Shown here piece after piece: positions 34,731-44,678 of a stretch of 64,000 nt of DNA. Positions within the stretch are counted from its first letter, which is position 1, and the number at the start of each line of letters is the position of its first letter. This DNA is from Gracilibacillus orientalis (GTDB taxonomy: Bacteria > Bacillota > Bacilli > Bacillales > Amphibacillaceae). Made by a program: the position numbers and the translations under genes. Under the pieces are notes generated by a model that saw only the letters and a list, made by a program, of their open reading frames with translations, had not been told where the DNA came from and did no database searches. Where the stretch lies: positions 153,597 to 217,596 of the forward strand of contig NZ_FOTR01000008.1 of assembly GCF_900114645.1 (NCBI RefSeq), read 5' to 3'.

Positions 34731-35714
34731 TTACAGTTTCATGTTAGAGATTTTTATATTAAGGAATGTGAAAATGAGAATAATAATAAACATGACATAC
34801 GTTGCAGCAGATGCCATTCCAAACTCGAACCCTGTGAAACCCCTTTCGTAAATAAAAGCTCCCATTGTCTGGATGGAACGGGCAGGGCTCCCACTTGGCC
34901 CACCCAATACATAGACTTCATTAAAGCGCTGTAAGGCGCCTATCCATCCGGTGATAAGTAAAAAAGCAAAAGTAGCAGTCATATTAGGAATCGTAATAAA
35001 CAACCATTGCTGAACTCTTCCAGCTCCATCAATCCGGGCAGCTTCATACATTTCCGGAGAAATTGCTTGTAAGTTTGCCAGACAAATAATAATAACAAAA
35101 CCAATCCAATGCCAGACTGACAGTAAGATAACTGCCCACTTTGATGTAGACGGATTCGAGAGCCAACCAGGAGTTGGCAGACCAATTGTCTCTAATATAT
35201 AATTAACAATTCCCATTTCAGGATGCAGGACAAAAGCAAAGATCATAGCAGCTGCAACAATTGAGGTTACATTCGGCAAGAAATAAATAACTTTAAAAAA
35301 ATTCTGTCCCCTAGGTGTGGAGTTAATTAATGAGGCAAAGATAAAACCTAAAGGAATGGTAATCAATATCTGAAATATACCAATATAGAAAGTATTCCAT
35401 ACTGAATTCCAGAATGGTCCAGAAGTCAAAATCGTTTTAAAGTTATCAAGCCCGATAAAAGTCTCCATCGTTCCATTAGATTGATAAAAACTTAGTCTCA
35501 GAGATTCAAAAATCGGATAAACCATAAAAAGCAGAATTCCAAGGAATGCTGGAATCAGGAAAATATACCAAATGATTCCTGACCCAAAGGCCTTCTTTTT
35601 GTCTTTTTTAACGACCCGCTTTGACTGCTCATTTTCTTGTCGGTTGAGCGGTGAAATAGGCCGACGTTCCGGTTCTTGGTTTGGTTGTACTTTAGCTTGG
35701 TTTTCGTTCATCAT
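34731..35714 (-). CDS. sugar ABC transporter permease, MalF type
   Basis: A 327-residue permease with a charged cytoplasmic N-terminus of about 45 residues (KRVVKKDKKKAFGSG) and about six helices. The EAA loop is YEAARIDGAGRVQQWLFITIP. FLIPAFLGILLFMVYPIFESLRLSFY is the usual first helix of CUT1 MalF-like proteins. AAAGGAG lies close to two consecutive ATG codons (35714 and 35711), either of which may start translation. A cre-like sequence sits 23 bases upstream, between this gene and the DUF2264 gene. Confidence 0.93.
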   Translation of the reverse strand: MMNENQAKVQPNQEPERRPISPLNRQENEQSKRVVKKDKKKAFGSGIIWYIFLIPAFLGILLFMVYPIFESLRLSFYQSNGTMETFIGLDNFKTILTSGPFWNSVWNTFYIGIFQILITIPLGFIFASLINSTPRGQNFFKVIYFLPNVTSIVAAAMIFAFVLHPEMGIVNYILETIGLPTPGWLSNPSTSKWAVILLSVWHWIGFVIIICLANLQAISPEMYEAARIDGAGRVQQWLFITIPNMTATFAFLLITGWIGALQRFNEVYVLGGPSGSPARSIQTMGAFIYERGFTGFEFGMASAATYVMFIIILIFTFLNIKISNMKL

Positions 35715-35736
35715 ATTCTCCTTTCTTAGTTTTACA

Positions 35737-35750
35737 TGAAAACGCTTTAA
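35737..35750 (-). promoter_or_regulatory. cre-like site between the DUF2264 and permease genes
   Basis: TGAAAACGCTTTAA matches TGWAANCGNTNWCA at 13 of 14 positions. It could control a promoter for the transporter genes or act as a roadblock within the operon. Confidence 0.6.
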
Positions 35751-35814
35751 TTTTTAACCAGAAATAAATGGAATAATTCCATTGCATCCTTCAGTCCCAT
35801 GTGGAAACCCTTCC

Positions 35815-36954
35815 CTACAAGCCTTGATAAGCCTGATCAATCGGAATTTCACAGCCTGACCATGCTTTTTTGGAAGTCCATTGTTCTTCTCCCTTCCAGA
35901 ATAAGTTAGTTTCCGACAATCCTAGCGGAAGAAATACGGTTGCACATAAATACAAGCTGCCTGTTGAGATATAACTTTCTCCCAATTCTGGCTGATGACC
36001 ACATAAACCAATTTGAAGCCAGCCACTATCATCGTAAGTTCCAGGCATTTCTAACATTTTTTTCATGACCGCCGTAAGGGCGCATCGTACCTGGGCTGGT
36101 TTAAGTGTCTCAGCAAGTTTATGCTGAAGAGCCATCTGGGCTAAATGCTGAAATACTCCTAGCCGATAGGCAATAGATCTTCCTGTTATAGGAAATGTAC
36201 CTTCCGGTGAAATGCTTCTTTCCTGGATTACTGCATATCTTCTGGCACGCATTTCCACTTTTTCCTGCATGCCATCCCAATCTGATGACAAGTGGCCGAT
36301 ATTTTTTAAAATATCTATCAACATTGGCTGAATAACGAAGCTATTATAATAGTCCATATGAAATTCAGGTCCATCTCCATACATCCCATCGCCCAGATAC
36401 CACTGTTCGTGCTGTTTTAAAGCATAATCAATTCGCATCGGGTCCCAGTCTTCATCCAAAATATATAAAGCGGTTTCAATCATAGCTGAAAATAAAAGCC
36501 AGTTACTAAAATGAGGTTTACGTGTACGAGTAATCTTTAGTGCTTTTACCAGATTACTTTTAACTTCTGGGTCTAATTTTTCAGCAAGTTCATTAGGTGC
36601 ACGAACAATAGCATGTGCTAAAAATGCCGTATCTACAATAGGTTGTCCGCCTTCTGAGAAATTCATATAGTCAGGGGATTCCGGATCGGTGGCATTTGCG
36701 ATTCCCACTCTGATGAGATTACTGTATTTTTCCCGAAGTTTCATTTCCTCTCCGTAAGCTGGACCTGTTTCAATCCATGGTGCCATTCCTGATACTAATC
36801 GTGCAAAAGCTTCTAAACAGCTGTAGTTTTCCCTATCCTTAACTTCACGAGGTATATTCTGTTTTAATTGGCCAGCTGCAAGTGATTCCAGAACAGGGTT
36901 TGCCATCGTCAACATGGCTTTTAACCAATATTCTCGATCATTAGTAACTAACAT
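35815..36954 (-). CDS. DUF2264 protein, probable glycan-active (alpha/alpha) barrel enzyme
   Basis: A 379-residue cytoplasmic protein of the DUF2264 family. Typical features are the N-terminal EYWLKAMLTMANPVLESLA, FARLVSGMAPWIE, RKPHFSNWLLFSAMIETAL and the YGDGPEFHMDYYNSFVIQPML motif. The family folds as an alpha-helical toroid and occurs in polysaccharide-use loci; as far as I recall some members are glucuronidases (GH154), which would fit the neighbouring lyase. GGAGGTGAACAG precedes the ATG. It is the first gene of a unit with two permeases and a binding protein, and faces an AraC regulator. It probably trims the imported oligosaccharide. Confidence 0.85.
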   Translation of the reverse strand: MLVTNDREYWLKAMLTMANPVLESLAAGQLKQNIPREVKDRENYSCLEAFARLVSGMAPWIETGPAYGEEMKLREKYSNLIRVGIANATDPESPDYMNFSEGGQPIVDTAFLAHAIVRAPNELAEKLDPEVKSNLVKALKITRTRKPHFSNWLLFSAMIETALYILDEDWDPMRIDYALKQHEQWYLGDGMYGDGPEFHMDYYNSFVIQPMLIDILKNIGHLSSDWDGMQEKVEMRARRYAVIQERSISPEGTFPITGRSIAYRLGVFQHLAQMALQHKLAETLKPAQVRCALTAVMKKMLEMPGTYDDSGWLQIGLCGHQPELGESYISTGSLYLCATVFLPLGLSETNLFWKGEEQWTSKKAWSGCEIPIDQAYQGL

Positions 36955-37146
36955 CTGTTCACCTCCCTTTACTAAATTTGATATAGTCTACATGAAGGTC
37001 AATAATAGCTATAATCTGATTAACTTAATTTTCACCAGACTCACTAACCAAACTGCCTTCTTAAATCATTCTGTAAATAAATTATAACTTACGTAATATT
37101 CTAAAAGTTGTTGTATAATAACTAAAAATGTTGTTCTATTGTCCTA

Positions 37147-37374
37147 GATTTCCCTGGTAGATGAAAGTGAAATTATCTTTGGTAGCAGATACCATAGTCA
37201 CTTGGTAATCAATGATGAGCTTTTAAACTGTGAAGAGTTTCAATATCAACATGTCAACAAGTTGCAGCTGGTTGACATGCTTATCATACAGAAATTTTGC
37301 AATATATTTGCCTACATGAACCCCCCATTAAGGCAAATATATTTTTTCCTGAAGTTTGATATGTTGAACACATA
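37147..37374 (+). pseudogene. orphan coding-like fragment without a start codon
   Basis: Between two stops a 75-codon frame reads ISLVDESEIIFGSRYHSHLV, then INDELLNCEEFQYQHVNKLQ and LVDMLIIQKFCNIFAYMNPP. The composition is protein-like and amphipathic, but there is no start codon with a ribosome site near the beginning and I do not recognise the family. A hairpin with a T-run overlaps its end. It may be the tail of a lost gene. Confidence 0.3.
37301..37349 (+). terminator. terminator-like hairpin with 13-bp stem
   Basis: AATATATTTGCCT and AGGCAAATATATT are perfect arms with a loop of about 17 bases, followed by TTTT. No intact gene lies before it on the plus strand, consistent with a relic gene at 37147. 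Confidence 0.55.
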
Positions 37375-37504
37375 GGTTATACTTATCACTTCCTATCAAG
37401 TATTGGTGTGAGCCTGTTAAGCTATTTTTTTACATTTAAAAACTATTACATTAAGTTTATTACAAATTTTTACAATATGGAATAGTATAATGGAGGGGCT
37501 ATAA

Positions 37505-38374
37505 ATGAATAATTTATTTCAACAAATTAATCTTAAGCCGTTTACATGGGTTTATCGCAGGGTTAACGAAAAGAATTTTCAAGGTTTTTATCACTGGCAT
37601 CAAGGTTGTGAATTATTATTTGTATATCGCGGACGAGGAAATGTAATTGTAAACCAGCATTCTTATGAAATTAAAAAAGGTATGATGTTCTTTTTTCAAC
37701 CTTTTCAATTACATAAGGTATATGTTGAAGTGTCCCCCGACACTCCTTATGAGAGAAGTGTCATGCACTTTGATCCACTAACTCTCGGGAAAAATTTGCA
37801 CTTATTCCCTGATCTAAGTGCCCTATTAAAACAATTACAAAATGGTGTAAATGAACCTCAAGCATTTGATTTAAAAAATTCCTTTAATTACATGTACGAG
37901 GTATGTGATATTTTTAATAAATCGTTGCAAACAAACAATTGGGAAGAGGATAGCCAGCTTTTTCTTATGCAATTGCTCTCTTGTATTCGTTCAAACATTC
38001 ACGATAGTGATCTAGAAACTTCCTCTAATAAAAAGTTCCGTTCCCTTCACTATTCGGAAAGAATTATGCAATGGATAGAAGAGCATTACATGGAGCCATT
38101 TGACTTGGAACTATTATCGCATGATCTGCATCTATCAAAGTCATATGCCTCAAGAATATTCAAACGCGAAACAGGAAGTAGCTTAACAGAATATATTAAT
38201 ATTCGAAGGATCAAGGAAGCTTGTCAGTTACTACAGGTTACCCATAAACCTATAGAATTAATTGGTGAGAGCATAGGCTTTGGCAGTGTATCATATTTTA
38301 TACAATTATTTAAAAAAATGATAGGAACTACTCCTCACCAATTTAGGCTCTCCCATCAGACGGTTCATAAATAA
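37505..38374 (+). CDS. AraC-family transcriptional regulator of the DUF2264/ABC operon
   Basis: A 289-residue regulator. The cupin-like N-terminus has HWHQGCELLFVYRGRGNV and IKKGMMFFFQPFQLHK. The C-terminal AraC domain (about 185-285) has LLSHDLHLSKSYASRIF and IGESIGFGSVSYFIQLFKK. GGAGGGG precedes the ATG. It is divergent from the DUF2264/permease/binding-protein operon, the usual arrangement for a local sugar-responsive activator. It shares the general design of the regulator at 27918 but clearly differs in sequence. Confidence 0.9.
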   Translation: MNNLFQQINLKPFTWVYRRVNEKNFQGFYHWHQGCELLFVYRGRGNVIVNQHSYEIKKGMMFFFQPFQLHKVYVEVSPDTPYERSVMHFDPLTLGKNLHLFPDLSALLKQLQNGVNEPQAFDLKNSFNYMYEVCDIFNKSLQTNNWEEDSQLFLMQLLSCIRSNIHDSDLETSSNKKFRSLHYSERIMQWIEEHYMEPFDLELLSHDLHLSKSYASRIFKRETGSSLTEYINIRRIKEACQLLQVTHKPIELIGESIGFGSVSYFIQLFKKMIGTTPHQFRLSHQTVHK

Positions 38375-38840
38375 AACTAGAGTATTTTTTAATAATTAAA
38401 ACTACGCCGCAATAGCCATAGTTCAAAATAAAATTTTATTAATACAGAGACAAAAAAATCTCTGGATAGTTGAGCTTTTTACTATCGATTTGCTATGAGC
38501 GAATTACTCTTGTCTGATTTGTTCATCAGTTAAAATACCAATCTTCACACATCTTCTTTTTGTCTTTTTTACTTTACGTGCTGGATTTTACTAATTACTA
38601 CACACTCCAACATGTAGTTTTAAAATACTCATAACTTTTGTGTTAAGGTTCCCGCTTGATTCCATTTACCTTGGCAAACTCCAAAATACTGTCTAATGTG
38701 AAGGTAAATTAATATTCTCTACATCTACTACTTCATTTTCAATATAATAAGCATCGTCTGATAATTTCTTATGTTTGTCTTGGTTGTGTTCTTGAAACAT
38801 CTGTATTCAAGAAATCTCCAAAGGAATGTTAACAAAACAA
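38375..38840. other. gene-free region downstream of AraC
   Basis: No intact gene. A 35-codon minus-strand frame near 38700-38805 (MFQEHNQDKHKKLSDDAYYI...) and a later fragment KTKRRCVKIGILTDEQIRQE near 38510-38575 look protein-like and may be scraps of a decayed gene; I could not name it. Confidence 0.35.
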
Positions 38841-38876
38841 AAAGACTACCTCCTTAAATTTTAGGAAGTAGTCTTT
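38841..38876 (-). terminator. terminator of groS-groL
   Basis: AAAGACTACC(T)CC pairs with GG(AA)GTAGTCTTT around an AT-rich loop; on the minus strand it is followed by a T-rich stretch. A diverged copy exists at 25233. Confidence 0.8.
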
Positions 38877-38963
38877 ACTTTAGAAAAAAATCATTTACAT
38901 GACTGGTTCACAGAATGGGTAAAAAATAGCTTAAACTAGTTCTCAAGATGAAGGATTAAATCC

Positions 38964-40604
<1,641 letters not shown>

Positions 40605-40669
40605 TCAAAAAAACCTCCTTAAAATTTGGAAAAATATATGCTATTTATCATTAATGCTCTTCGTCATCC

Positions 40670-40954
40670 TTAGCCAACGACTGCTAAAATATCATTTTCA
40701 CGAAGAATTAAGTATTCTTTACCTTCATACTTTACTTCTGTACCAGCAAATTTAGAGAAAATAATAGTGTTACCTTCTTCAACTTCAAGTGCCACTTTCT
40801 CACCATTGTCTGTTACACGACCAGAACCAACAGCTACAACCTTACCTTCTTGTGGTTTTTCCTTCGCAGAATCTGGAAGAACAATTCCACTCGCCGTTTT
40901 TTCTTCTTGTTCTACAAGCTCAATAATGACACGATCACCTAATGGTTTAAGCAT
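40670..40954 (-). CDS. groS: co-chaperonin GroES
   Basis: A 94-residue 10-kDa chaperonin, the lid of Gro[22 protein letters not shown], the mobile loop [18 protein letters not shown] and the final [14 protein letters not shown] match the family over its whole length. AAGGAGG precedes the ATG, and CIRCE and a sigma-A promoter lie just upstream. First gene of groS-groL. Confidence 0.99.
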   Translation of the reverse strand: MLKPLGDRVIIELVEQEEKTASGIVLPDSAKEKPQEGKVVAVGSGRVTDNGEKVALEVEEGNTIIFSKFAGTEVKYEGKEYLILRENDILAVVG

Positions 40955-41001
40955 CTCTTTGTTACCTCCTTGGATTTCTCATTCATTATTTTGTTGATTA
41001 T

Positions 41002-41028
41002 TAGCACTCGTTCATGAGGAGTGCTAAC
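41002..41028. promoter_or_regulatory. CIRCE element (HrcA operator) of groS-groL
   Basis: TTAGCACTC, nine bases and GAGTGCTAA: a perfect match to the CIRCE consensus, between the promoter and the groS start. It predicts HrcA repression and heat induction. Confidence 0.97.
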
Positions 41029-41035
41029 ACAATTA

Positions 41036-41066
41036 TTATAATAATGAAATCTATATTTTTTTGCAA
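41036..41066 (-). promoter_or_regulatory. sigma-A promoter of groS-groL
   Basis: On the minus strand TTGCAA, 17 bases and TATATA (overlapping TATAAT two bases further on), immediately upstream of CIRCE. Confidence 0.7.
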
Positions 41067-41750
41067 GTATTTTAGTAGCGTTTTACAAAAAAATTTATAA
41101 CAAATACTCACATACTTCTATGTGTAGACGAAGTATTTCAATTTTATTCTAAGTTTATGTTAAAATACGCACTACTTTTATTTTGTATCAAAAAGTAAAA
41201 TTTTTATTGAACTGCTGATATAACAGTATTTAGGTCACTTATACAAATATGTCAGCAATGCAAAATAATGCAATGAAATGAATGTATTTGAGGCTAAGTG
41301 AGGCTAATTTGGAGCTAATAACTATAGAGTGGGCAGATATAAAAAAACTCTCACAGAATAATGTAAGAGGTTAGTCAATTCGTTAAAGCTTTTAGTCATT
41401 GCACACTTTTATACACCTGATAAAAAGCAATACGTTTCATTTCATTGAGTCATGGTGTAGAAAGATAAATTATTCAAACATAACACCCCCTCCTATTTTA
41501 GCTATCATTATGCTGGTATTCCTTCAAGCGGTACCATGCGATTCGAAAGGCAGAACCTCACGCATCACGAGCATCCCAATAGCTTGGTTTTAGATAATTT
41601 AGCTTATTAACGCATTTGTTGTAAATCAGTCGAATTGCTCGATCGGATCTCTCCTAAATGCTTATTAGGGCAAATGGAGAAGTCTAATGTTTGTTTCATT
41701 ATCTTCGAGTTTAGTATTAATGGAAGCTATCCCAATTAAAATGTATAGGA
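41067..41750. other. gene-free region at the groS end of the accessory block
   Basis: About 680 bases with no convincing gene. GAGGCTAAGTGAGGCTAATTT with a following GGAGCTAA near 41288-41320 is a short tandem pattern. It recalls the GGGGCTAAT/GGGGCTGAT repeats at the end of the integrase remnant at 55.4 kb, so it may be a scrap of an attachment or integrase end. Confidence 0.35.
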
Positions 41751-41783
41751 AAAACACAAACGCTAAACCGTTTGTGTTTTTTA
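41751..41783. terminator. terminator after the flavodoxin-like reductase gene
   Basis: AAAACACAAACG and CGTTTGTGTTTT form a perfect 12-bp stem with a 6-base loop and T-runs in both directions. Confidence 0.85.
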
Positions 41784-41789
41784 TTCTAC

Positions 41790-42359
41790 TTATAAATAGT
41801 TGCCCATTTCAGCCCTTTTTTGCAACAACTCTCCCAGCTTGCGAGCATCCTCCAACGCTTCCTCATCTTGCAAGATATCATCCGGCTTCGCTGCTTGCCC
41901 CAATACATATCCTTTATATTGCAATCCGATAAATTGGCAAATATAAGTAAACTGCTTTACGAGTGCGATACCTTTCTCGCGAGGATTATCTCCTCCAACC
42001 GCGATAATATAAGCCTGTTTTTGACCCATTTTTTCCTTGAAATCCGGATACTTATCATCTCTTACCGTTTGCGACCAGCGATCAATGAACCGTTTCATCA
42101 CACTAGTCATCCCATACCAATAAATCGGTGTCGAAAAAATTAAAACGTCACAATCTATGATTTGATCAATAATACGATCATACTCATCATCGACTCGGTC
42201 AAATCCACCTTTGTCATGCCTTTGATCGATAATATCTTTGAAATCATAGTTTTTTAGATCCACTTCCGTGACACCTGGTAAATGTTTAATGACTTCTTCT
42301 GTTAAACGTGCCGTGTTTCCGTTCTCTCTCATACTTCCATAGATGACACCAAGCTTCAT
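41790..42359 (-). CDS. flavodoxin-like NAD(P)H-dependent FMN reductase
   Basis: A 189-residue protein of the NADPH-dependent FMN reductase/flavodoxin-fold group. The FMN phosphate loop is GSMRENGNTARL near residues 8-19, and the second FMN segment is STPIYWYGMTSVMKRFIDRW (about 76-95). The overall text resembles YwqN-type proteins. GAGGTGG precedes the ATG. It stands alone between two terminators or relics in the accessory block. A role in quinone, nitro or iron reduction is typical, but its substrate is unknown. Confidence 0.85.
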   Translation of the reverse strand: MKLGVIYGSMRENGNTARLTEEVIKHLPGVTEVDLKNYDFKDIIDQRHDKGGFDRVDDEYDRIIDQIIDCDVLIFSTPIYWYGMTSVMKRFIDRWSQTVRDDKYPDFKEKMGQKQAYIIAVGGDNPREKGIALVKQFTYICQFIGLQYKGYVLGQAAKPDDILQDEEALEDARKLGELLQKRAEMGNYL

Positions 42360-42421
42360 TTAAACCACCTCATAGCTATATTTTTCTTTCTTTTTACTTC
42401 TTGATATACTAACATGTAATA

Positions 42422-42721
42422 CTAACCGAAAAGCATTAATCCTCCCATACAGATGAAACCTATATTTGGTGAAAAAACATCAATCAGTAAGCCAAGTCCA
42501 CCAGCAAAGACCGTTTGTAGTAATAAAGCAATACCCATCCACACCGACATCGCTCTGCCCATTAAAGGTTTTGGAACAATCTCCATAAGCATTGTATTCA
42601 TAATAATTCGTATAGATGAATTAGAATAACCAATTAAGAAGCTGCCCAAAAATATGAAAATAACGAATACGTTAATAGATAAACCCATTAATGTCACGAC
42701 CGATAAGCTAAAAATGATCAT
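42422..42721 (-). pseudogene. MFS transporter remnant
   Basis: The frame encodes four hydrophobic stretches from the C-terminal half of a major facilitator, with IIMNTMLMEIVPKPLMGRAMSVW-like text (the VPKPLMGRAMS loop is typical for this family). It lacks the whole N-terminal half and ends earlier than an intact protein (...GGLMLFG and stop). Upstream it is joined in the same frame, across a stop codon, to the tail of the M20 peptidase remnant, which shows that a deletion fused two unrelated genes. Confidence 0.75.
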
Positions 42722-42733
42722 AATAGCTTTATT

Positions 42734-43663
42734 TTAGGATTGAAACTCTTCATTGTTATGATCAAGGTTAGAATCTCCTGGTCCATACGCTATAATCGGT
42801 ACATCTTTCCAGGTTGTAGCAAGTGTATTCATATCGCTTGTTCCTGTCTTCTTTAAATATTTACACTTTACCTTTTGGTTGGCAAAACTCTTTGCGAATG
42901 ATTTTACTAATGAGCAGTTTCTTTTGTTCATAAACCCTGGTGTTGCCCTTAAGACATCAACCGTAATCTCTTCCGAAACAAGTAAGTCCAATTGACTGAC
43001 ATAGTCTTCCCTTACACCTGGAGATATTCTGAAATTCAAAATTGCTTCTAAAACATCCCTGTCCTCTTCTTTATATTGGTTAATCCTTGTGGTAGTGGCC
43101 ACATGATCAGGATCTATATCCTTCATCCTGCTTTCTAACTCTTTCTTAATCAGGAAAAACTGATCAGCAACGCTCACATTATCTCTTGAAGCACTGTGTT
43201 TTTGACTCTTGTTTATCGTAATGCCTAGCTTGAGCAATCCATGATAGCCGAGCGTCAGATTATTTTCCCCACTCGGTTCACCAACAATGACAGCGTCTGC
43301 CGGGTGATGATCCCTCACATAATAGGCACCAGCCGAGGAGGATACCTCTTCTTCAACAGCGCCATTTACTTTTAATTTGCAGTTAGCTGGTACCTGTACG
43401 TCCTTCAGCATCTGTACAAAATTCACAAAACACCCTTTCGCATCGACAACCCCTCTTCCCGAGATTGTTGTCTCATCACTTTTCACCTTCCATAAATGCA
43501 GAACTGTATCTACATGCCCTAACAACAGGGTATGATCACCACTCCCTTTTTCAAAGACAATGTTTCCCGCATGATCTACAGCGTTGTTTACACCAAGAAT
43601 TCTACCATTATCACAATTGAAAGAACATGAGATTTCCCACTTTCTTTCATGGCATAAAGACAA
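42734..43663 (-). pseudogene. M20-family peptidase remnant (LysK/ArgE-like), truncated at both ends
   Basis: Recognisable M20 metallopeptidase core: LLLGHVDTVL (metal His and Asp), GRGVVDAKGCFVNFV (bridging Asp), NGAVEEEVSSSAGAYYV (catalytic Glu pair), AVIVGEPSG and KTGTSDMNTLA. This pattern matches acetyl-lysine/acetyl-ornithine deacetylase-like enzymes. The first 40 residues look unrelated (MSLCHERKWEISCS) and the normal N-terminus is missing. The C-terminus stops at LDHNNEEFQS, some 30 residues short, exactly where MFS sequence begins. Although 309 codons remain open, the loss of both ends makes activity unlikely. Confidence 0.75.
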
Positions 43664-43786
43664 AAAACTTACCCCACTATTAAATACATTTATTTCACTG
43701 AGTCAAAATGTTTTTTGATTCTCCGAATACAAATACGATCATATTTCTGTATGATAATAGAGGCTGGGACAGAAGTACTCGAATTA

Positions 43787-43998
43787 GGACAAAACACGAA
43801 CATCAAGTTGGATGTTCGTGTTTATTGTTCCTTGGAAATATTCATTCTTCCTTGGAAAAATGAATATTTCTAAGGAACAGAAGCACTTTTCCAAGGAACA
43901 GAAAGAGAATTCCAAGGAAGAAGGAAGAAGCAACAAGCACAGAAGGTAGAGCATGGGTCTGTTCAAATGAGTAAGAGTATCTAATGTATGTTTTGTCC
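43787..43998. repeat. nested inverted-repeat element with TTCCTTGGAA motifs
   Basis: Perfect 10-bp ends GGACAAAACA (43787-43796) and TGTTTTGTCC (43989-43998) bound 212 bases. Inside lie an 11-bp perfect hairpin (ACACGAACATC/GATGTTCGTGT, 43794-43821) and a 19-bp inverted repeat with one mismatch pair (43828-43846 with 43859-43877). TTCCTTGGAA or its alternate TTCCAAGGAA occurs four times. The left flank reads gaggctgggacagaag. A 79-codon minus-strand frame crosses it but is low-complexity and follows from the repeats. It may be a MITE-like or other dispersed repeat. Confidence 0.65.
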
Positions 43999-44189
43999 AT
44001 TTTTTGATATCATTTGGATCCACTAGTGTCGCATAAATATATTCTGTCTAAACCTTTGCTTTTTTGATGAAAAAGAGTATGGTAAGGCTTGAGTGCCGTT
44101 GTGCCTTTTCCACGAGAGTGATCTGCGTACCCAGGAGCGATTGATGAGTGGAAACGACCTTCCATCATGTTCATACCGTTTGGAGTAGG

Positions 44190-44493
44190 ATACTAAGATT
44201 GATAGGTGCAGTCACATCAGGGTCATTGTTCCTATTTCATTGCCAAGTACAGTGGTTTACGGCGCCATTTCATTTTTCTTTGCTTGGGGAGATTTGATTT
44301 TCAGTATTACCTTTAACCGAGATTAAGAGCTGTTGCCACTGACGGCAGGTATCTTTAATGCCGTTGATAGATATGGTATTGAGTGGAACAATTTAATGTC
44401 TTTTGCCACCATTTCTGTTTTACAGTTATTATTATTTTCATCTTTCTACAAAAGCATTTAATAGAGAGGCTAGTGAGTGGATCGGTAAAATAA
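44190..44493 (+). pseudogene. C-terminal remnant of a MalG-type sugar permease
   Basis: Starting around KIDRCSHIRVIVPISLP (the EAA-loop region) the reading continues VVYGAISFFFAWGDLIFSIT and NRD, then a stop where a Gln codon is expected, then ELLPLTAGIFNAVDRYGIEW and NNLMSFATISVL. A one-base shift then gives FIFLQKHLIERLVSGSVK and the natural stop. This is the last 100 residues of a CUT1 permease. The rest of the gene and its partners are gone. A terminator follows. Confidence 0.8.
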
Positions 44494-44513
44494 AGATAGC
44501 ATTATAACCATTT

Positions 44514-44546
44514 AAACCCTCTCTTTATTTCAAGAGAGGGTTTTTT
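44514..44546 (+). terminator. terminator after the permease remnant
   Basis: AAACCCTCTCTT and AAGAGAGGGTTT form a perfect 12-bp stem followed by TTT. Confidence 0.85.
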
Positions 44547-44678
44547 GTAAAATGAAAAGCAGCGTACCACTAATTTTCGGCTTTTCTTATCTTATGCTTC
44601 GTATGGTTGGTTTCCCATTCATGCAGGGTTTTTAAAAGTGACCCCTGCGATAAGGTTTCATGGCACCATAAGACTTTG

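Larger units (their letters stand above)
36955..37504. other. 550-base divergent region between the DUF2264 and AraC genes
   Basis: Besides promoters it holds an orphan open frame (37147-37374), a 9-bp inverted repeat CATGTCAAC/GTTGACATG (37250-37279) and a terminator-like hairpin at 37301. No clear operator was recognised. Confidence 0.4.

Noticed and set aside
41280..41330. Short direct repeats as a CRISPR array or att site
   Set aside because: Only two GAGGCTAA units and one variant with no regular spacers; too weak for a CRISPR and not provable as att.
43794..43821. LexA/SOS box
   Set aside because: CGAAC and GTTCG are separated by far more than the four bases of the Bacillus SOS box; it is simply a hairpin.
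43784..44023. 79-codon minus-strand open frame over the nested repeat
   Set aside because: Its sequence (FCSLEKCFCSLEIF) only reflects the repeated TTCCTTGGAA units; there is no ribosome site and no domain.
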